Shown: positions 8,842 through 18,100 of the stretch, piece by piece | Layout of the letters: each line of letters starts with the position of its first letter | How positions within the stretch are numbered: position 1 is the first letter of the stretch | Assembly: GCF_017744045.1 (NCBI RefSeq) | Contig: NZ_JAGHRD010000021.1 | Strand: one strand, 5' to 3' | Source of the DNA: Pelagimonas sp017744045 | GTDB lineage: Bacteria > Pseudomonadota > Alphaproteobacteria > Rhodobacterales > Rhodobacteraceae | Length of the DNA stretch: 64,000 bases | Made by a program: the position numbers and the translations under genes | Notes under the pieces: model-generated | What the model was told of the DNA's origin: nothing | Database searches by the model: none | The model's input: only the letters and a program-made list of their open reading frames with translations

Positions 8842-11800
8842 GTGCCACAATTCCTGTTCGGGTTTTCCACGACGCGAAACCCTTCCGCCATCGCCCCTGC
8901 CACACTGAACCAGTTCCACATCCAGCTAAGCGAGGATGATCGCGCGCAAACCCGGATCTGGTCGGGGGCCCATGCGGATTTCGACTCCATCTCGCTGGCC
9001 GCCCGCAGCGCTGTGCGCTCGGGCAACCTGACCCCACCGGGTCTTGCCGCGCTGAAAAACACCCATGCTGAGCTGCTGGAATTCTACCGCCAGCTCCACG
9101 GCGAACAAAACCGCGCCTCTTTTCTGGCGCTTGCTGACTGGCTTGACGCCAACGCCGTCTCGCCCCTGTCGCAATCGGAACGCGCGGCGCTGTGGGATGG
9201 GCTGGCGATGCATCTATGGGCCACCCATTGGCGCGAGGCAGTTGATACCATTCTGGCGATCATGGTCGCCGACAAAGCGTTGAATTTTTGGCGTGTGGCA
9301 ACCGCCGGTGATGGCACGCTTTCCCCTGATCAGGAAAGCGACCTGCGCCGCATCCTGCAGGCCCGCGTTGTCCTGCCCCTCAACCAGCGTCGCGCGGTTG
9401 AGGATCCGGAGCGGGACAACCTCAGCCCCGGTCAATTCCGCCTGCTCGACAATGCCCAGACCAGCATCGTCACCAATACCCGCATTGACCGCCTGGAAAA
9501 CGCCCGCTCGCAGATCGAGGATGCGCTGTCGCTGGCCGAGGAAAACCTGGCCCAAACACCACCGCCGGAGTCACGCGAACCAAGACGGCCCGACCTGCCC
9601 TTTCGCAGCGATGATGACCCGGCCCTGACCACCCCGCGCCGCCGCAAAACACTGAGCCTGATCGAGCGGCGCAAATTGTTGATCACCGATATTCACGACC
9701 GGCTCAGCGACACCCCCGCCCGTGAGGTCTTTGACCAGTTCCGAACCGGCACCGACGAACCCGAGGACACGCTGGACAAGATCGAGGATGAGATTGCGAC
9801 CCTCACCGACACCGCCCCGCCCCGCATCCTTTATGTCTCTCATAGCGCCTTTGCCGCTTTTGGTGCGCAATTCACGATTGAGGAACGCCTGCCCGCCGGA
9901 GCCATCCTCATCGCCCTGCGCCCGGCCAGTGGTGGCGGGCATCATGTTTATCTGACCCGGTTTCGCGATTCCACGCTGGCCCCGCTGGATGTCATCGCCG
10001 GCACGCTTTCCGCCCGGCAGGACCGGCAGACTATCATCGAGGAACCCCTGTCGGATGCCACACAAGGTTTTGAAACCTTCCGCCTCAGCACCACGCCGAT
10101 CACCGAACCCTTTGTCGATATCGACCTGACCCTGCAATCCGCCGCCCTTGGCGCCACGCCCCACTCGCTCGACCGGTTCCGCCTGTTCCCGGACCAACCC
10201 TTTAGTGCAATCGAAACCCTGTCCGAAATCGTCGACACCGATGACGATCCCGAACCGCCCATTCATGGCGTCACCCGTCTGGGCCTGATCGATTACCGCC
10301 GCGTTGAACAAGAGCTGAGCTGCTATGTCACCGGCGAAATCTCGCATGTGGAAAACATCCTTGCCTCGGCTTTCAAGGAACGGGTGTCGCGCAGCCTGTC
10401 GATGATCGAAAGCGAACAGGAGGTCACCCAGGAACGTGCCTCGGAATATCAGAGCGAGACCGAAACCAGCGAGACCCTGCAAATGCAGACCGAAGCCAGC
10501 GAGATCTTGCGCAACGAAATGGAAACCCAGTTCGAGGTCGGGGCCTCGGTCACAACCGGCTTTGGCAAATCCAACACATTCTCCGCCGATACCGGGTTTT
10601 CCTTTAACACGGTCAGCGCGGGCGAACAAAGCACCAGCGAAGCCATCGAGATCGCCAAATCCGTCACGCGCAGCGTCCAGAGCAAGCTGATGCAAAAGGC
10701 CACCAGCCGCCGCCGCTCCCTGTCGCGGCGCGAGTTCGAGGACATCACTAAGAACGGTTTTGACAATCGCAACAACCCCGAACATGTGGTCGGCGTTTAT
10801 CGCCGTCTCGACATGATCTATAGCCATCGGTTGGTCAATCTGGGCCAGAAAGAGGTGATCGAGCTCAACATTCCCGAACCGGCCCGCGCCTTTATCTTTG
10901 CCCTGAATGCCGAGGTCGAAGAGGATGACAAGGTCAAATCCCGCAAACCCCCGCGCCCGAAATCCATCGGGCTGCACGACGCCTCTAGCGTCACAGGCGC
11001 GACATGGCGCGATTTTGCCTCAAAATACGAGATCGAACTGCCTCCGCCCCCGCCGCGTAAAATCGTGCTCAGCCGCAGCTTTGCCGAATCCGTGACGGTT
11101 ATTCAGGAACCACCAGATCCCGACGCGCCTCCCGGTGCCCGCCCGCAACCCGGATATGGCAAAAGCTATAACGAGATCGTCGTGCCCGATGGCTATGTTG
11201 CCAAACGCGCCCGTGCCCTGATGGAGTTCAAAGGCTGGCCCAGAAACGGAGAACAGCCGTTCTGGCCCTGGATTGGCGTCACCCTTCGCGGCATCAACGC
11301 GCCGTTTCTGGATGAAAACGGGGTTGAATTCGACACCGATCCCGAGGCTTTCAGTTATGGCCCGCTGACCTTTTCCGGCCCCCTCCCCAGCATTCAGGGC
11401 ACCGTTCCCGTGGCCATTTCCATGTCGGGCGTTTCCGCCTATGCCCTGACCGTCGAGGTCGTGTGCAAACGGCGGCGCAAAACCTACCGTGACTGGCAGG
11501 TGCAGGCCTATACCGCCCTGATGGAGGCCTATCGCGCCCTCAAAGCCGCCTATGACGAAGAGGTCGAAGAACAGGAAGAAGACGCCGCCCGCGCCGATCT
11601 CAACCCGCGTTTCAAACGCCGCCATATGGAGCGCGAGATCAAGCGGATCTGCATCGAAATGATGACCAAACCCTTCCCCGAGCTCAAGATCAGCGCCAAT
11701 CACTACAAACAGCAGGACGCAGACAGTTTCCCCAAGCTCAAGCAAAAGCCGAAACTGGATCGCCATGCCGAAGTGGTGCGCTTTTTTGAGACCGCCTTTG

Positions 11801-12261
11801 ATTGGGGGATCATGTCCTATATTTTCTACCCGTATTTCTACGGTCCGAAAAAGGACTGGTCGGCCAAGCTTTCTCTCGAAGCGACCCGCAACCAGCTCTT
11901 CGCGGCCTTCCTGTCCAGCGGCATGGCGCGGGTGATGTTGCCGGTGCGCGAGGGGATGCAGGATGCGGTGAACTATTTCTTTGCCACGGGTGAGGTCTGG
12001 TTTGGCGGCGGCTTTGCGCTTGAGGCCGGGGACAATCACTTTGTCTCTATCGCCGACGAACTGTCAGCCAATAAAACCCGCGAAGAGGTGATCGAGGCCG
12101 AATGGGAAACCCGCCTGCCCACCAACCTGACCATCCTGCAATCGGCCAGCTCTGCCCTGATCGAAGACGGCCTCCCCTGCCGGATCGACGAGCATCGGAT
12201 CGGACGCGGGGCCAGCCGCCTTGCCCCCGTCCTACCCGCAACTGACACCCCGACGGGCTGA
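8842..12261 (+). CDS. Large 1139-aa protein of unknown function with a central coiled-coil region
   Basis: The start is a GTG with AAAGGAG seven bases upstream. No signal peptide or membrane segment is visible at the N-terminus. Residues about 1-190 look alpha-helical. A charged, proline-rich stretch follows near 230-300. Residues about 500-640 are rich in E, Q, S and T with heptad character (EYQSETETSETLQMQTEASE) and continue into a Gly/Thr/Ser-rich segment (VGASVTTGFGKSNTFSADTG). A conserved-looking block follows with GVYRRLDMIYSHRLVNLGQK ending in IPEPARAF. I have an unverified impression that similar blocks occur in large uncharacterised proteins of other phyla. The C-terminal third has a second helical EEVEEQEEDAARAD stretch. 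Followed after 3 nt by the next gene, so one transcript. Function unknown; a self-assembling or secreted carrier is only a guess. Confidence 0.75.
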   Translation: MPQFLFGFSTTRNPSAIAPATLNQFHIQLSEDDRAQTRIWSGAHADFDSISLAARSAVRSGNLTPPGLAALKNTHAELLEFYRQLHGEQNRASFLALADWLDANAVSPLSQSERAALWDGLAMHLWATHWREAVDTILAIMVADKALNFWRVATAGDGTLSPDQESDLRRILQARVVLPLNQRRAVEDPERDNLSPGQFRLLDNAQTSIVTNTRIDRLENARSQIEDALSLAEENLAQTPPPESREPRRPDLPFRSDDDPALTTPRRRKTLSLIERRKLLITDIHDRLSDTPAREVFDQFRTGTDEPEDTLDKIEDEIATLTDTAPPRILYVSHSAFAAFGAQFTIEERLPAGAILIALRPASGGGHHVYLTRFRDSTLAPLDVIAGTLSARQDRQTIIEEPLSDATQGFETFRLSTTPITEPFVDIDLTLQSAALGATPHSLDRFRLFPDQPFSAIETLSEIVDTDDDPEPPIHGVTRLGLIDYRRVEQELSCYVTGEISHVENILASAFKERVSRSLSMIESEQEVTQERASEYQSETETSETLQMQTEASEILRNEMETQFEVGASVTTGFGKSNTFSADTGFSFNTVSAGEQSTSEAIEIAKSVTRSVQSKLMQKATSRRRSLSRREFEDITKNGFDNRNNPEHVVGVYRRLDMIYSHRLVNLGQKEVIELNIPEPARAFIFALNAEVEEDDKVKSRKPPRPKSIGLHDASSVTGATWRDFASKYEIELPPPPPRKIVLSRSFAESVTVIQEPPDPDAPPGARPQPGYGKSYNEIVVPDGYVAKRARALMEFKGWPRNGEQPFWPWIGVTLRGINAPFLDENGVEFDTDPEAFSYGPLTFSGPLPSIQGTVPVAISMSGVSAYALTVEVVCKRRRKTYRDWQVQAYTALMEAYRALKAAYDEEVEEQEEDAARADLNPRFKRRHMEREIKRICIEMMTKPFPELKISANHYKQQDADSFPKLKQKPKLDRHAEVVRFFETAFDWGIMSYIFYPYFYGPKKDWSAKLSLEATRNQLFAAFLSSGMARVMLPVREGMQDAVNYFFATGEVWFGGGFALEAGDNHFVSIADELSANKTREEVIEAEWETRLPTNLTILQSASSALIEDGLPCRIDEHRIGRGASRLAPVLPATDTPTG

Positions 12262-12264
12262 GCG

Positions 12265-13575
12265 ATGGCCAGCGCGTCCCCAACTGTGGAAAGCGTTCTC
12301 GCGGCGGTCCTGCCGACCGATGGCAACCCCTATGCCGAGGTTTTCGAAGGCAGCGAGGGAAGCGAAACCATCGGCCATATCGAAGCCCGCATCCCCGACG
12401 GCGACATTCGCGAGGATCTCGATCTGGTCTCTCTCAGCGTGTTTTTCGGCCCCTCTGGGCTGGACCTGTTAAAACAAGCCTCGGATCGGCGAAAGGCGCT
12501 AGAGGCAGACACATTGGATGATCTGTTTTCCGGGGTCATCTGGATTTATGTCGAAACCGATACGTGCAGCGGCATCTTGGCCAATCGTGCTTTGACGGTG
12601 GTTTTTCGCCCCATCCTGACCGAGGCACGCGCGATGGAAATCATCCGCAATATGCCGCTCTACCTGCCCGGCTTGCCCGGCGCGTTGCATATGTCGAAAC
12701 CCGAGTTCTATGACCGGGTCGAGGACGCGCTGGCTGACGAATACCCGTCCATCCTTGGCCAAGGTCTCGATGCCATCCACGAAGGTCTGGCAGAGGCCTT
12801 TGATCTGGCGGATGAAACCGCAAAAGACTTTGCAACGTTTCTGGAAACCAATTCCCGAATGCCCCGCGGCCTCTGGGACCCACGCCACCAGCCCAAGGAT
12901 TGGGCGGATTTTCTGGACGGATTGAAAGCCGAACAGACTCCGGTCCTGGACAGCGTCGAACAAGAAGTCGTTGCGCTTCAAACCGGGTTCCTAAAACGCT
13001 TTGCCGGAATGGGTCGCTTTCTCCCCACCCGCCTGCAAGCGATGCTGGGGCGATTGAGCAAGATGTGGAACTGGCTTTTTGGCACGATCCGGGGCTGTAT
13101 CGACCTGTTGCGCGACATGAAACCCGATCTTGAGGAAACCGGCGCGGCGGTTCTGGGCTTTGTCTCGGGCCTGTGGGATGGGATCATGGATGCCGTGATC
13201 GGCTTTCTTGAAATGCTGTCGCTGGGTTTCAAACTGGTCGCGGCGGATCTGCGGCTGAACAAGGATTTCAGCACTGTGTTTCAGACCGTGCTGGAATTCC
13301 TCGAAACCACCTATGCCGCGCTGGAAAAGATCGATTTCGACGCGCTGTGGGATTGGGTTCAACGGGCCTGGCCCATCCTGTGGAACGCCGCCTGGACCCG
13401 CGCCGAATGGGCCTTTGACAAGGTGATCAGCAACTCGGCGCAGTCGGGATATTACTTTGGCTACATCGTCTATATGGTGATCGAATTCTTCTTGCCGCCG
13501 CTCAAGGCGTCGTCCCTGCTGAAAAACGCCCGCCGTCTGGCCAGCATGAAATTCTTTCGCCAGGTGCTGGCCTGA
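12265..13575 (+). CDS. 436-aa unknown protein with hydrophobic C-terminal segments
   Basis: It begins 3 nt after the preceding stop and its own stop overlaps the next start by 1 nt (TGATG), so translation is coupled. The N-terminal 200 residues look globular and acidic. Two hydrophobic amphipathic stretches are visible at about 293-325 (AAVLGFVSGLWDGIMDAVIG) and 395-410 (GYYFGYIVYMVIEFFLPP), which could insert into a membrane. The arrangement, a membrane-active region immediately followed by a possible nuclease frame, resembles the pre-toxin part of polymorphic toxins, but this is inference. I recognise no named family. Confidence 0.7.
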   Translation: MASASPTVESVLAAVLPTDGNPYAEVFEGSEGSETIGHIEARIPDGDIREDLDLVSLSVFFGPSGLDLLKQASDRRKALEADTLDDLFSGVIWIYVETDTCSGILANRALTVVFRPILTEARAMEIIRNMPLYLPGLPGALHMSKPEFYDRVEDALADEYPSILGQGLDAIHEGLAEAFDLADETAKDFATFLETNSRMPRGLWDPRHQPKDWADFLDGLKAEQTPVLDSVEQEVVALQTGFLKRFAGMGRFLPTRLQAMLGRLSKMWNWLFGTIRGCIDLLRDMKPDLEETGAAVLGFVSGLWDGIMDAVIGFLEMLSLGFKLVAADLRLNKDFSTVFQTVLEFLETTYAALEKIDFDALWDWVQRAWPILWNAAWTRAEWAFDKVISNSAQSGYYFGYIVYMVIEFFLPPLKASSLLKNARRLASMKFFRQVLA

Positions 13576-14579
13576 TGCCCAGGAAACGCCTTGCCGATGT
13601 GCTCAAAAACCGCCCCAAGGGCAGCCCGCTGCCCGATGATCTGGCGGGCCTGCTTGTGCTCTGGGCCAAGGCGATTGATGATTTCGCCAAAGATGGCGGT
13701 CGCGCACTGATCAAACAGGGTGACGCGCTGCTCAAAGAGGTGATCGAGGCCACCGATCAAACCCGCTATATCCTGAAACGGTTTTATCAAGCCCTGGAAA
13801 CCCGCATGGGCAAAGAGGCGGTCAAACTGTTTTCGGACCTGACCCAGGCGCAATGGCGCGAAATCATCCTGCTCTCCATGCGCTATGTGCAGACCTATAT
13901 ATGGCCGCGCACCGGGCTGTCGCGACGCGGTGCGATCAATGCGCTCAAGGGGTTCATCAACGAACTGCTTTTCTTTGCCACCAAGACCTATCGCGACGAG
14001 GTTGCCACCGCCCTCACCCGGGCTCAGGATCTGGCACGCAAATTGGGCATTCCCGAGGGCGCGATTGATCTGCGGCGCTATGACGATGTGATTGCCCGAA
14101 CCGTGGATGGCGCGGGCAAAGTGTCAAACGAGGCCCTGGGCGATGGCATTTTAGGCTTTGAACATGACGGTATCCTTTATGTGCTCACCGTGTTCGAAAT
14201 GAAATCCCCCAGCAACCGCCGCCACCTGCGTAAAGGGCCGGTGGACACCGCCGAACGGCTTGCCGCAGTAGAGGAGGATTTTGACGGAGTCGTCAGGCTT
14301 TTGACAGCACGCGAGGGGCAAATCTCTCGCGATGTCGAACGCTTGGCCGAGGCGGATTTGTTTGTCGACGGGGTGGAAATTCTGGAGGGCGGCCTGAAAT
14401 TCGACCGTGACATCACCCATTTTGTCGGCGTCATGCCCAAGGGGCAAAAGCTTGTCGATGGGGATGTTGATGCGTTGCAAAAGATCTGGAAGAACTTTCG
14501 CCAAGTGGAACAAACCATCCCCGACGAAGCCATCCGCGTGCTGGCCAAGGAACTCCTCCGCATCCTCAGCGGCAAATGA
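13575..14579 (+). CDS. 334-aa protein with a PD-(D/E)xK-like nuclease motif
   Basis: Overlaps the preceding stop by one base. The N-terminal 150 residues are helical. The C-terminal part has a pattern like the PD-(D/E)xK nuclease core: E130 in a helix (GFINELLFF), D190 (EALGDGILGF), then E208-M-K210 at the end of a hydrophobic strand (YVLTVFEMKSPSN). Spacing and strand pattern fit, but the motif is short and occurs by chance, so nuclease activity is a hypothesis. It closes the three-gene + strand set; no small gene resembling an immunity protein follows, only a hairpin repeat. Confidence 0.65.
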   Translation: MPRKRLADVLKNRPKGSPLPDDLAGLLVLWAKAIDDFAKDGGRALIKQGDALLKEVIEATDQTRYILKRFYQALETRMGKEAVKLFSDLTQAQWREIILLSMRYVQTYIWPRTGLSRRGAINALKGFINELLFFATKTYRDEVATALTRAQDLARKLGIPEGAIDLRRYDDVIARTVDGAGKVSNEALGDGILGFEHDGILYVLTVFEMKSPSNRRHLRKGPVDTAERLAAVEEDFDGVVRLLTAREGQISRDVERLAEADLFVDGVEILEGGLKFDRDITHFVGVMPKGQKLVDGDVDALQKIWKNFRQVEQTIPDEAIRVLAKELLRILSGK

Positions 14580-14591
14580 TCCTGGTTAGCA

Positions 14592-14831
14592 GGAACTGAA
14601 ATTCCTGTCTTGGAGCCAATATCCCCGGATCGCTCTGCGATCCGGTTCGCGCCCGACCCCGCCCCCGTCAAACCAAAGGTTTGCCTTCGGCAAAACGGCG
14701 GGCGCGAACCTGTGTGGTTTCTTTTTCAATGCGGCGGGTTGCGGCTCCATGTAACTAAGCCGTGGCATCAAAACTCACGCCCGCCCTGGTGGGAGGGTCG
14801 GGCGTGAAACGGATCGCAAGCGACCCGAGGG
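14592..14831. repeat. Dispersed nested-hairpin repeat, copy 1
   Basis: The left arm contains a CCGGATCGC-TCT-GCGATCCGG hairpin followed by TTCGCGCCCGACCCCGCC and, after a palindromic CAAACCAAAGGTTTG insert, GGCGGGCGCGAACC. An inverted second arm lies at 14775-14831. A GGAACTGAAATTC end sequence lies at 14592-14604. The copy fills the gap between two convergent operons and carries no gene. Confidence 0.75.
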
Positions 14832-14851
14832 ACTGCTAAAATCTGCGGAAC

Positions 14852-16867
14852 CTAGGGCCCGACATTCCAATCCACAGGAATGTCGATGCCCCCCTGTCCA
14901 ATCCGGTCCTTGTCCGTGCCGGGATAAAGCTCAAACCGCGCGGTATTCACCGCCTGCATCAGCCAGCCCCGCGCCGGGTCATCGCAATCCGCGATGTGGT
15001 CGCTGGCCAGCCGGGCCACCCGTGGCGCCGCCACGCTGGTGCCATTCAGCCGCACATAGGACCCGCAGCGCGACCCGGCGCTCAGCACACCCCAGACAAC
15101 CGGCGACTGGTCCGCCTCGGCCACCGCATCCGGCCCGCTGCGAAACGGCGAGGGCGACATGGGCGTCACCGTCAACGGCCCCGCGGCGGAATAATCCGAC
15201 ACTTCATGCGACTGCCGGGTGAACGCCGCGATCACCATTGGTGAAGACCCATCGGCAAAGCCGCTCAGCGTGCCAGAGCGGCGCACCGGGCTGATATCAT
15301 CCACCGGATCAACCGGCAGCGGCCTGCCAAACGGGCCAAAGCGCTGATAATCCCCGTTATCAAAAAACGATTGCCGACCACCCGGACGATACCCGGGCAA
15401 AGTCTGATCCCGCCGGATCCAGACCTCGACCTGTTGATCGGGATAGATCTCTTTGGGCTTGGCGCGGATCTTCCACCGCCCTGATGGGGCAAGGGCCTGC
15501 CCCTGTTTCAGCGAGGCGGTGGGTTCAATCGCCAGGGTGATCACCCCGCGCGCGGTTGGTGCCGGTTCAAACGTATACATCAAGGTCGCGACAACCCGCC
15601 CCTGACTGTCACACAGCACCTGCTTTTGCCCCTCGCGCGCATCCACCGTCAGGCTTTCCGCGCCAAAGGGCGGCGTCACGGTCAATGACACATAATCCGG
15701 CGGCGTCACCGCCTTGGAATAGGGCATCCAGAATTCCACATGGCTGGCGGTGTTATCATCCGGCAGCACGCGCAGGAACAGCTCCGCCTCTTCTGGCAGA
15801 TCCTCACCAAAGCGCAGCACCCCATGTGCCCGCGCCAGATTGCCATTCCCGGCGGGCAGGGTCATCCAGCGTTTCTGCTGGGGATCGGCGCTCAGAAATT
15901 GCTCAAACAGCCGCGACACCTCATCGGTGCCATCATGCGGGCCCGAGAAATTACCATAGGAAAAGTTCAGCACAAAGGGCACCGCTTTGCCGCCAACGCG
16001 GTAGCGCGAGGCGCGTTTGCTCAGCATTTGCAGCGCCAGACACAGCGAGGGCAGCAGGCTGATACCCGACGTATCCTCAACCACGCGCGGCGGCAGCACC
16101 GCGCAGATGATCGGGCGCGATGTCACATCGGCCCCTTGCGCATATCCCGCGCTCAGCCCCATCACATGGGTGCCATGGGATCGCCGCAGAGAGACGGGTG
16201 AAAACTTACCCTCTGCCATCTCAACCTGCCCGGTCTGGCTATAGAACAGATCCTCATCCAAAAGATCCGACCAGGTGAATTCCTTGAGATAGGAATCGAT
16301 CTGCTTGGCGTTCAGCACCCGGCCCTGCGTGGTCTCTGTGTCGCCCTCTTGCGGCGGCGAAGGCAGCACCGCGCAATAGGCGACCCGCGTCGTTTCCGGC
16401 CCGGTGCGGAACAGCTCATGCGCAATGCCCAACCCGTCATCAATCAAGCCGGTCAAAACGGTGCCCGGGCCGACCTCTTCAACGGTATCCTCCCCCGGCA
16501 TCGCGGCAAAGTTCAACCATGCCTCCGGCGTCACCATACCCAGATGCACATTGACAACGCCAAAGCCGTTATCCTTGCGGTTCAACACCGAAAGCAACGG
16601 CTTGCGGGCAAAGATTGCCACGAATTGCCGATGTTTCAGCGCCGCTCTGTCGCCCAGATCATAGGCCGCCGGAACCAGCAATTCCTGCGGGAAGGCCTGG
16701 GCAACCAACTGTTCAAAGGCGGCGATGCTGGTTTCCTCCAGCTCGATCATCGCCGACCACCAGGCCTCATCCGTCACCGGAAAAGTTGCCGAGCTCAGCC
16801 GCGTATAGGTCAGCGCGTCAATCGGGGCGGGGCCATCAATCGGCGCGGGTTTCCAATTATAGGACAT
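14852..16867 (-). CDS. S8-family (subtilisin-like) serine peptidase
   Basis: 671 aa with the S8 catalytic triad in order: D143 in TGLIDDGLG, H231 in RSHGTHVMGLSAG, and S611 in LNGTSVAAPRVA. The oxyanion-hole region is VLNFSYGNFSG. About 200 residues of extra beta-rich sequence lie between the asparagine and serine motifs. No signal peptide is visible, so it is either cytoplasmic or exported by another route. The ribosome site (AGGAG) is good. It starts 12 nt after the PAP2/haloperoxidase stop and is the last gene of a four-gene operon. A maturation protease for a product of the cluster is a reasonable guess. Confidence 0.85.
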   Translation of the reverse strand: MSYNWKPAPIDGPAPIDALTYTRLSSATFPVTDEAWWSAMIELEETSIAAFEQLVAQAFPQELLVPAAYDLGDRAALKHRQFVAIFARKPLLSVLNRKDNGFGVVNVHLGMVTPEAWLNFAAMPGEDTVEEVGPGTVLTGLIDDGLGIAHELFRTGPETTRVAYCAVLPSPPQEGDTETTQGRVLNAKQIDSYLKEFTWSDLLDEDLFYSQTGQVEMAEGKFSPVSLRRSHGTHVMGLSAGYAQGADVTSRPIICAVLPPRVVEDTSGISLLPSLCLALQMLSKRASRYRVGGKAVPFVLNFSYGNFSGPHDGTDEVSRLFEQFLSADPQQKRWMTLPAGNGNLARAHGVLRFGEDLPEEAELFLRVLPDDNTASHVEFWMPYSKAVTPPDYVSLTVTPPFGAESLTVDAREGQKQVLCDSQGRVVATLMYTFEPAPTARGVITLAIEPTASLKQGQALAPSGRWKIRAKPKEIYPDQQVEVWIRRDQTLPGYRPGGRQSFFDNGDYQRFGPFGRPLPVDPVDDISPVRRSGTLSGFADGSSPMVIAAFTRQSHEVSDYSAAGPLTVTPMSPSPFRSGPDAVAEADQSPVVWGVLSAGSRCGSYVRLNGTSVAAPRVARLASDHIADCDDPARGWLMQAVNTARFELYPGTDKDRIGQGGIDIPVDWNVGP

Positions 16868-16879
16868 CTTTGGGCGCTC

Positions 16880-18082
16880 CTATCGAATGCAGGGATCAAA
16901 ATCGGCCCATTCCTCTTGCGCCTTGTCCCAAAGCCAGGCCAGCACGTCCGACCCGCCCCGATCATCCTCGTGCATCTTGGATTTGGCCCAAACGCCATCC
17001 GGCCCTTCGCTGACCTGCTTTTGCTGATCATCCGCCGCCACGTACAGCGCGTGCCAGTCCAGATCGCTTGACGCACTGTAATTCAGCCCGTTGAATTTGG
17101 ACGACGACCAGCTGCCCGCCGTGCATTGCCCATAGACAAACTCCGCCAAAGTCAGGCCCAAAACTGCCCCGGCTGAGCTGTCGACCGGGTAATGCACCCC
17201 GGCCACGGTCCGGTTGGTGGCGATGCGTGCGGCCAGACGCATCAGCATCTCGCCCCAATGCCCGCCAGCTTCGTATTGCGGAGCGCCGGAATGCAGCATC
17301 AGCTTCCAGATCAGCCGCGCCATCATGAACGCCTCGGTCGCGTGACCGCTGGGCAGTGAACCATGGGTCGGCGTCTGGATCATCGGCTGCACCTGCGGCG
17401 ACAGCTCGATCGGGCGTTTCACCGCCAGCGCGTATTTCATCTGTTGTTCGCAATAATTGGTAAAGCGCAGCGCCGTGGCCAGCAGTTCCAGCGTATAGGG
17501 CGTGCGGGCCGGATCGATGAAGGAAATCGTCTGGTAAAACGGCACCGGTGCGCCGATCTGCGACAGGATCTCGGCCCCCCGGTCCTGACGAATATCCGCA
17601 TAGCCGGTCAAAAACCCGAGCTGCTTTTCAAACAATTCCTGACGCGGGCAGGTCATTTCAACCAATTCGCGGTATTTGAACTTGGGCCGCTCCCCCGCCT
17701 GCACTGCGTCAAACCCGTCGCGCCGCCACAGGGTGGCGGTGGCGGTTTCCTCAACCGACACGGTCATCTCGACCTTGGAATTCAGCGCAAAGGAAAAGAT
17801 CGCCGCCCGCACCTCGCGCGAGAGACGCTTGAGGTTTTGCACATCATCAGGAACGCCGGGCCGGGCCGATGGGATATGCTCAAGCGGCGCGCCGACAATC
17901 CCGTCACGATTGGTGACAAAAGCCTCGGCCGAAACAGGGGATTCAGGAATGCCAAAGGCTCCAAAAGCGCCAAAGGCCCCGCTGGTTCCAAAGGCTCCAA
18001 ATGCTCCGTTCGAGCCAAAGGCTCCGAATGCCCCAAACGCACCAAATGCGCCTTGGGGGTTTCCATAAAACTCCGCGGTCAT
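16880..18082 (-). CDS. Vanadium-dependent haloperoxidase / PAP2-like protein with AFG-repeat N-terminus
   Basis: The start chosen is the ATG at 18082, with GGAGG five bases upstream; the ATG at 18094 overlaps that ribosome site. Residues 12-44 are eleven tripeptides, mostly AFG, with SNG and TSG variants. The C-terminal part has the full vanadate/phosphate-binding set of the haloperoxidase/PAP2 superfamily: K217-x6-R223-P224, P244-S-G-H247, and R291-x5-H297-x3-D301. No membrane segments are evident, which favours a soluble haloperoxidase-like or acid-phosphatase-like enzyme over a lipid phosphatase. Halide specificity cannot be read. Third gene of the operon, 18 nt after the regulator stop. 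Confidence 0.8.
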   Translation of the reverse strand: MTAEFYGNPQGAFGAFGAFGAFGSNGAFGAFGTSGAFGAFGAFGIPESPVSAEAFVTNRDGIVGAPLEHIPSARPGVPDDVQNLKRLSREVRAAIFSFALNSKVEMTVSVEETATATLWRRDGFDAVQAGERPKFKYRELVEMTCPRQELFEKQLGFLTGYADIRQDRGAEILSQIGAPVPFYQTISFIDPARTPYTLELLATALRFTNYCEQQMKYALAVKRPIELSPQVQPMIQTPTHGSLPSGHATEAFMMARLIWKLMLHSGAPQYEAGGHWGEMLMRLAARIATNRTVAGVHYPVDSSAGAVLGLTLAEFVYGQCTAGSWSSSKFNGLNYSASSDLDWHALYVAADDQQKQVSEGPDGVWAKSKMHEDDRGGSDVLAWLWDKAQEEWADFDPCIR

Positions 18083-18100
18083 GTGAACCTCCATATTTTC

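Noticed and set aside
9571..10977. A 468-codon minus-strand frame inside the 1139-aa gene
   Set aside because: The plus-strand frame has a strong GTG start with ribosome site and continues coherently for 3.4 kb; the minus frame has no motif.
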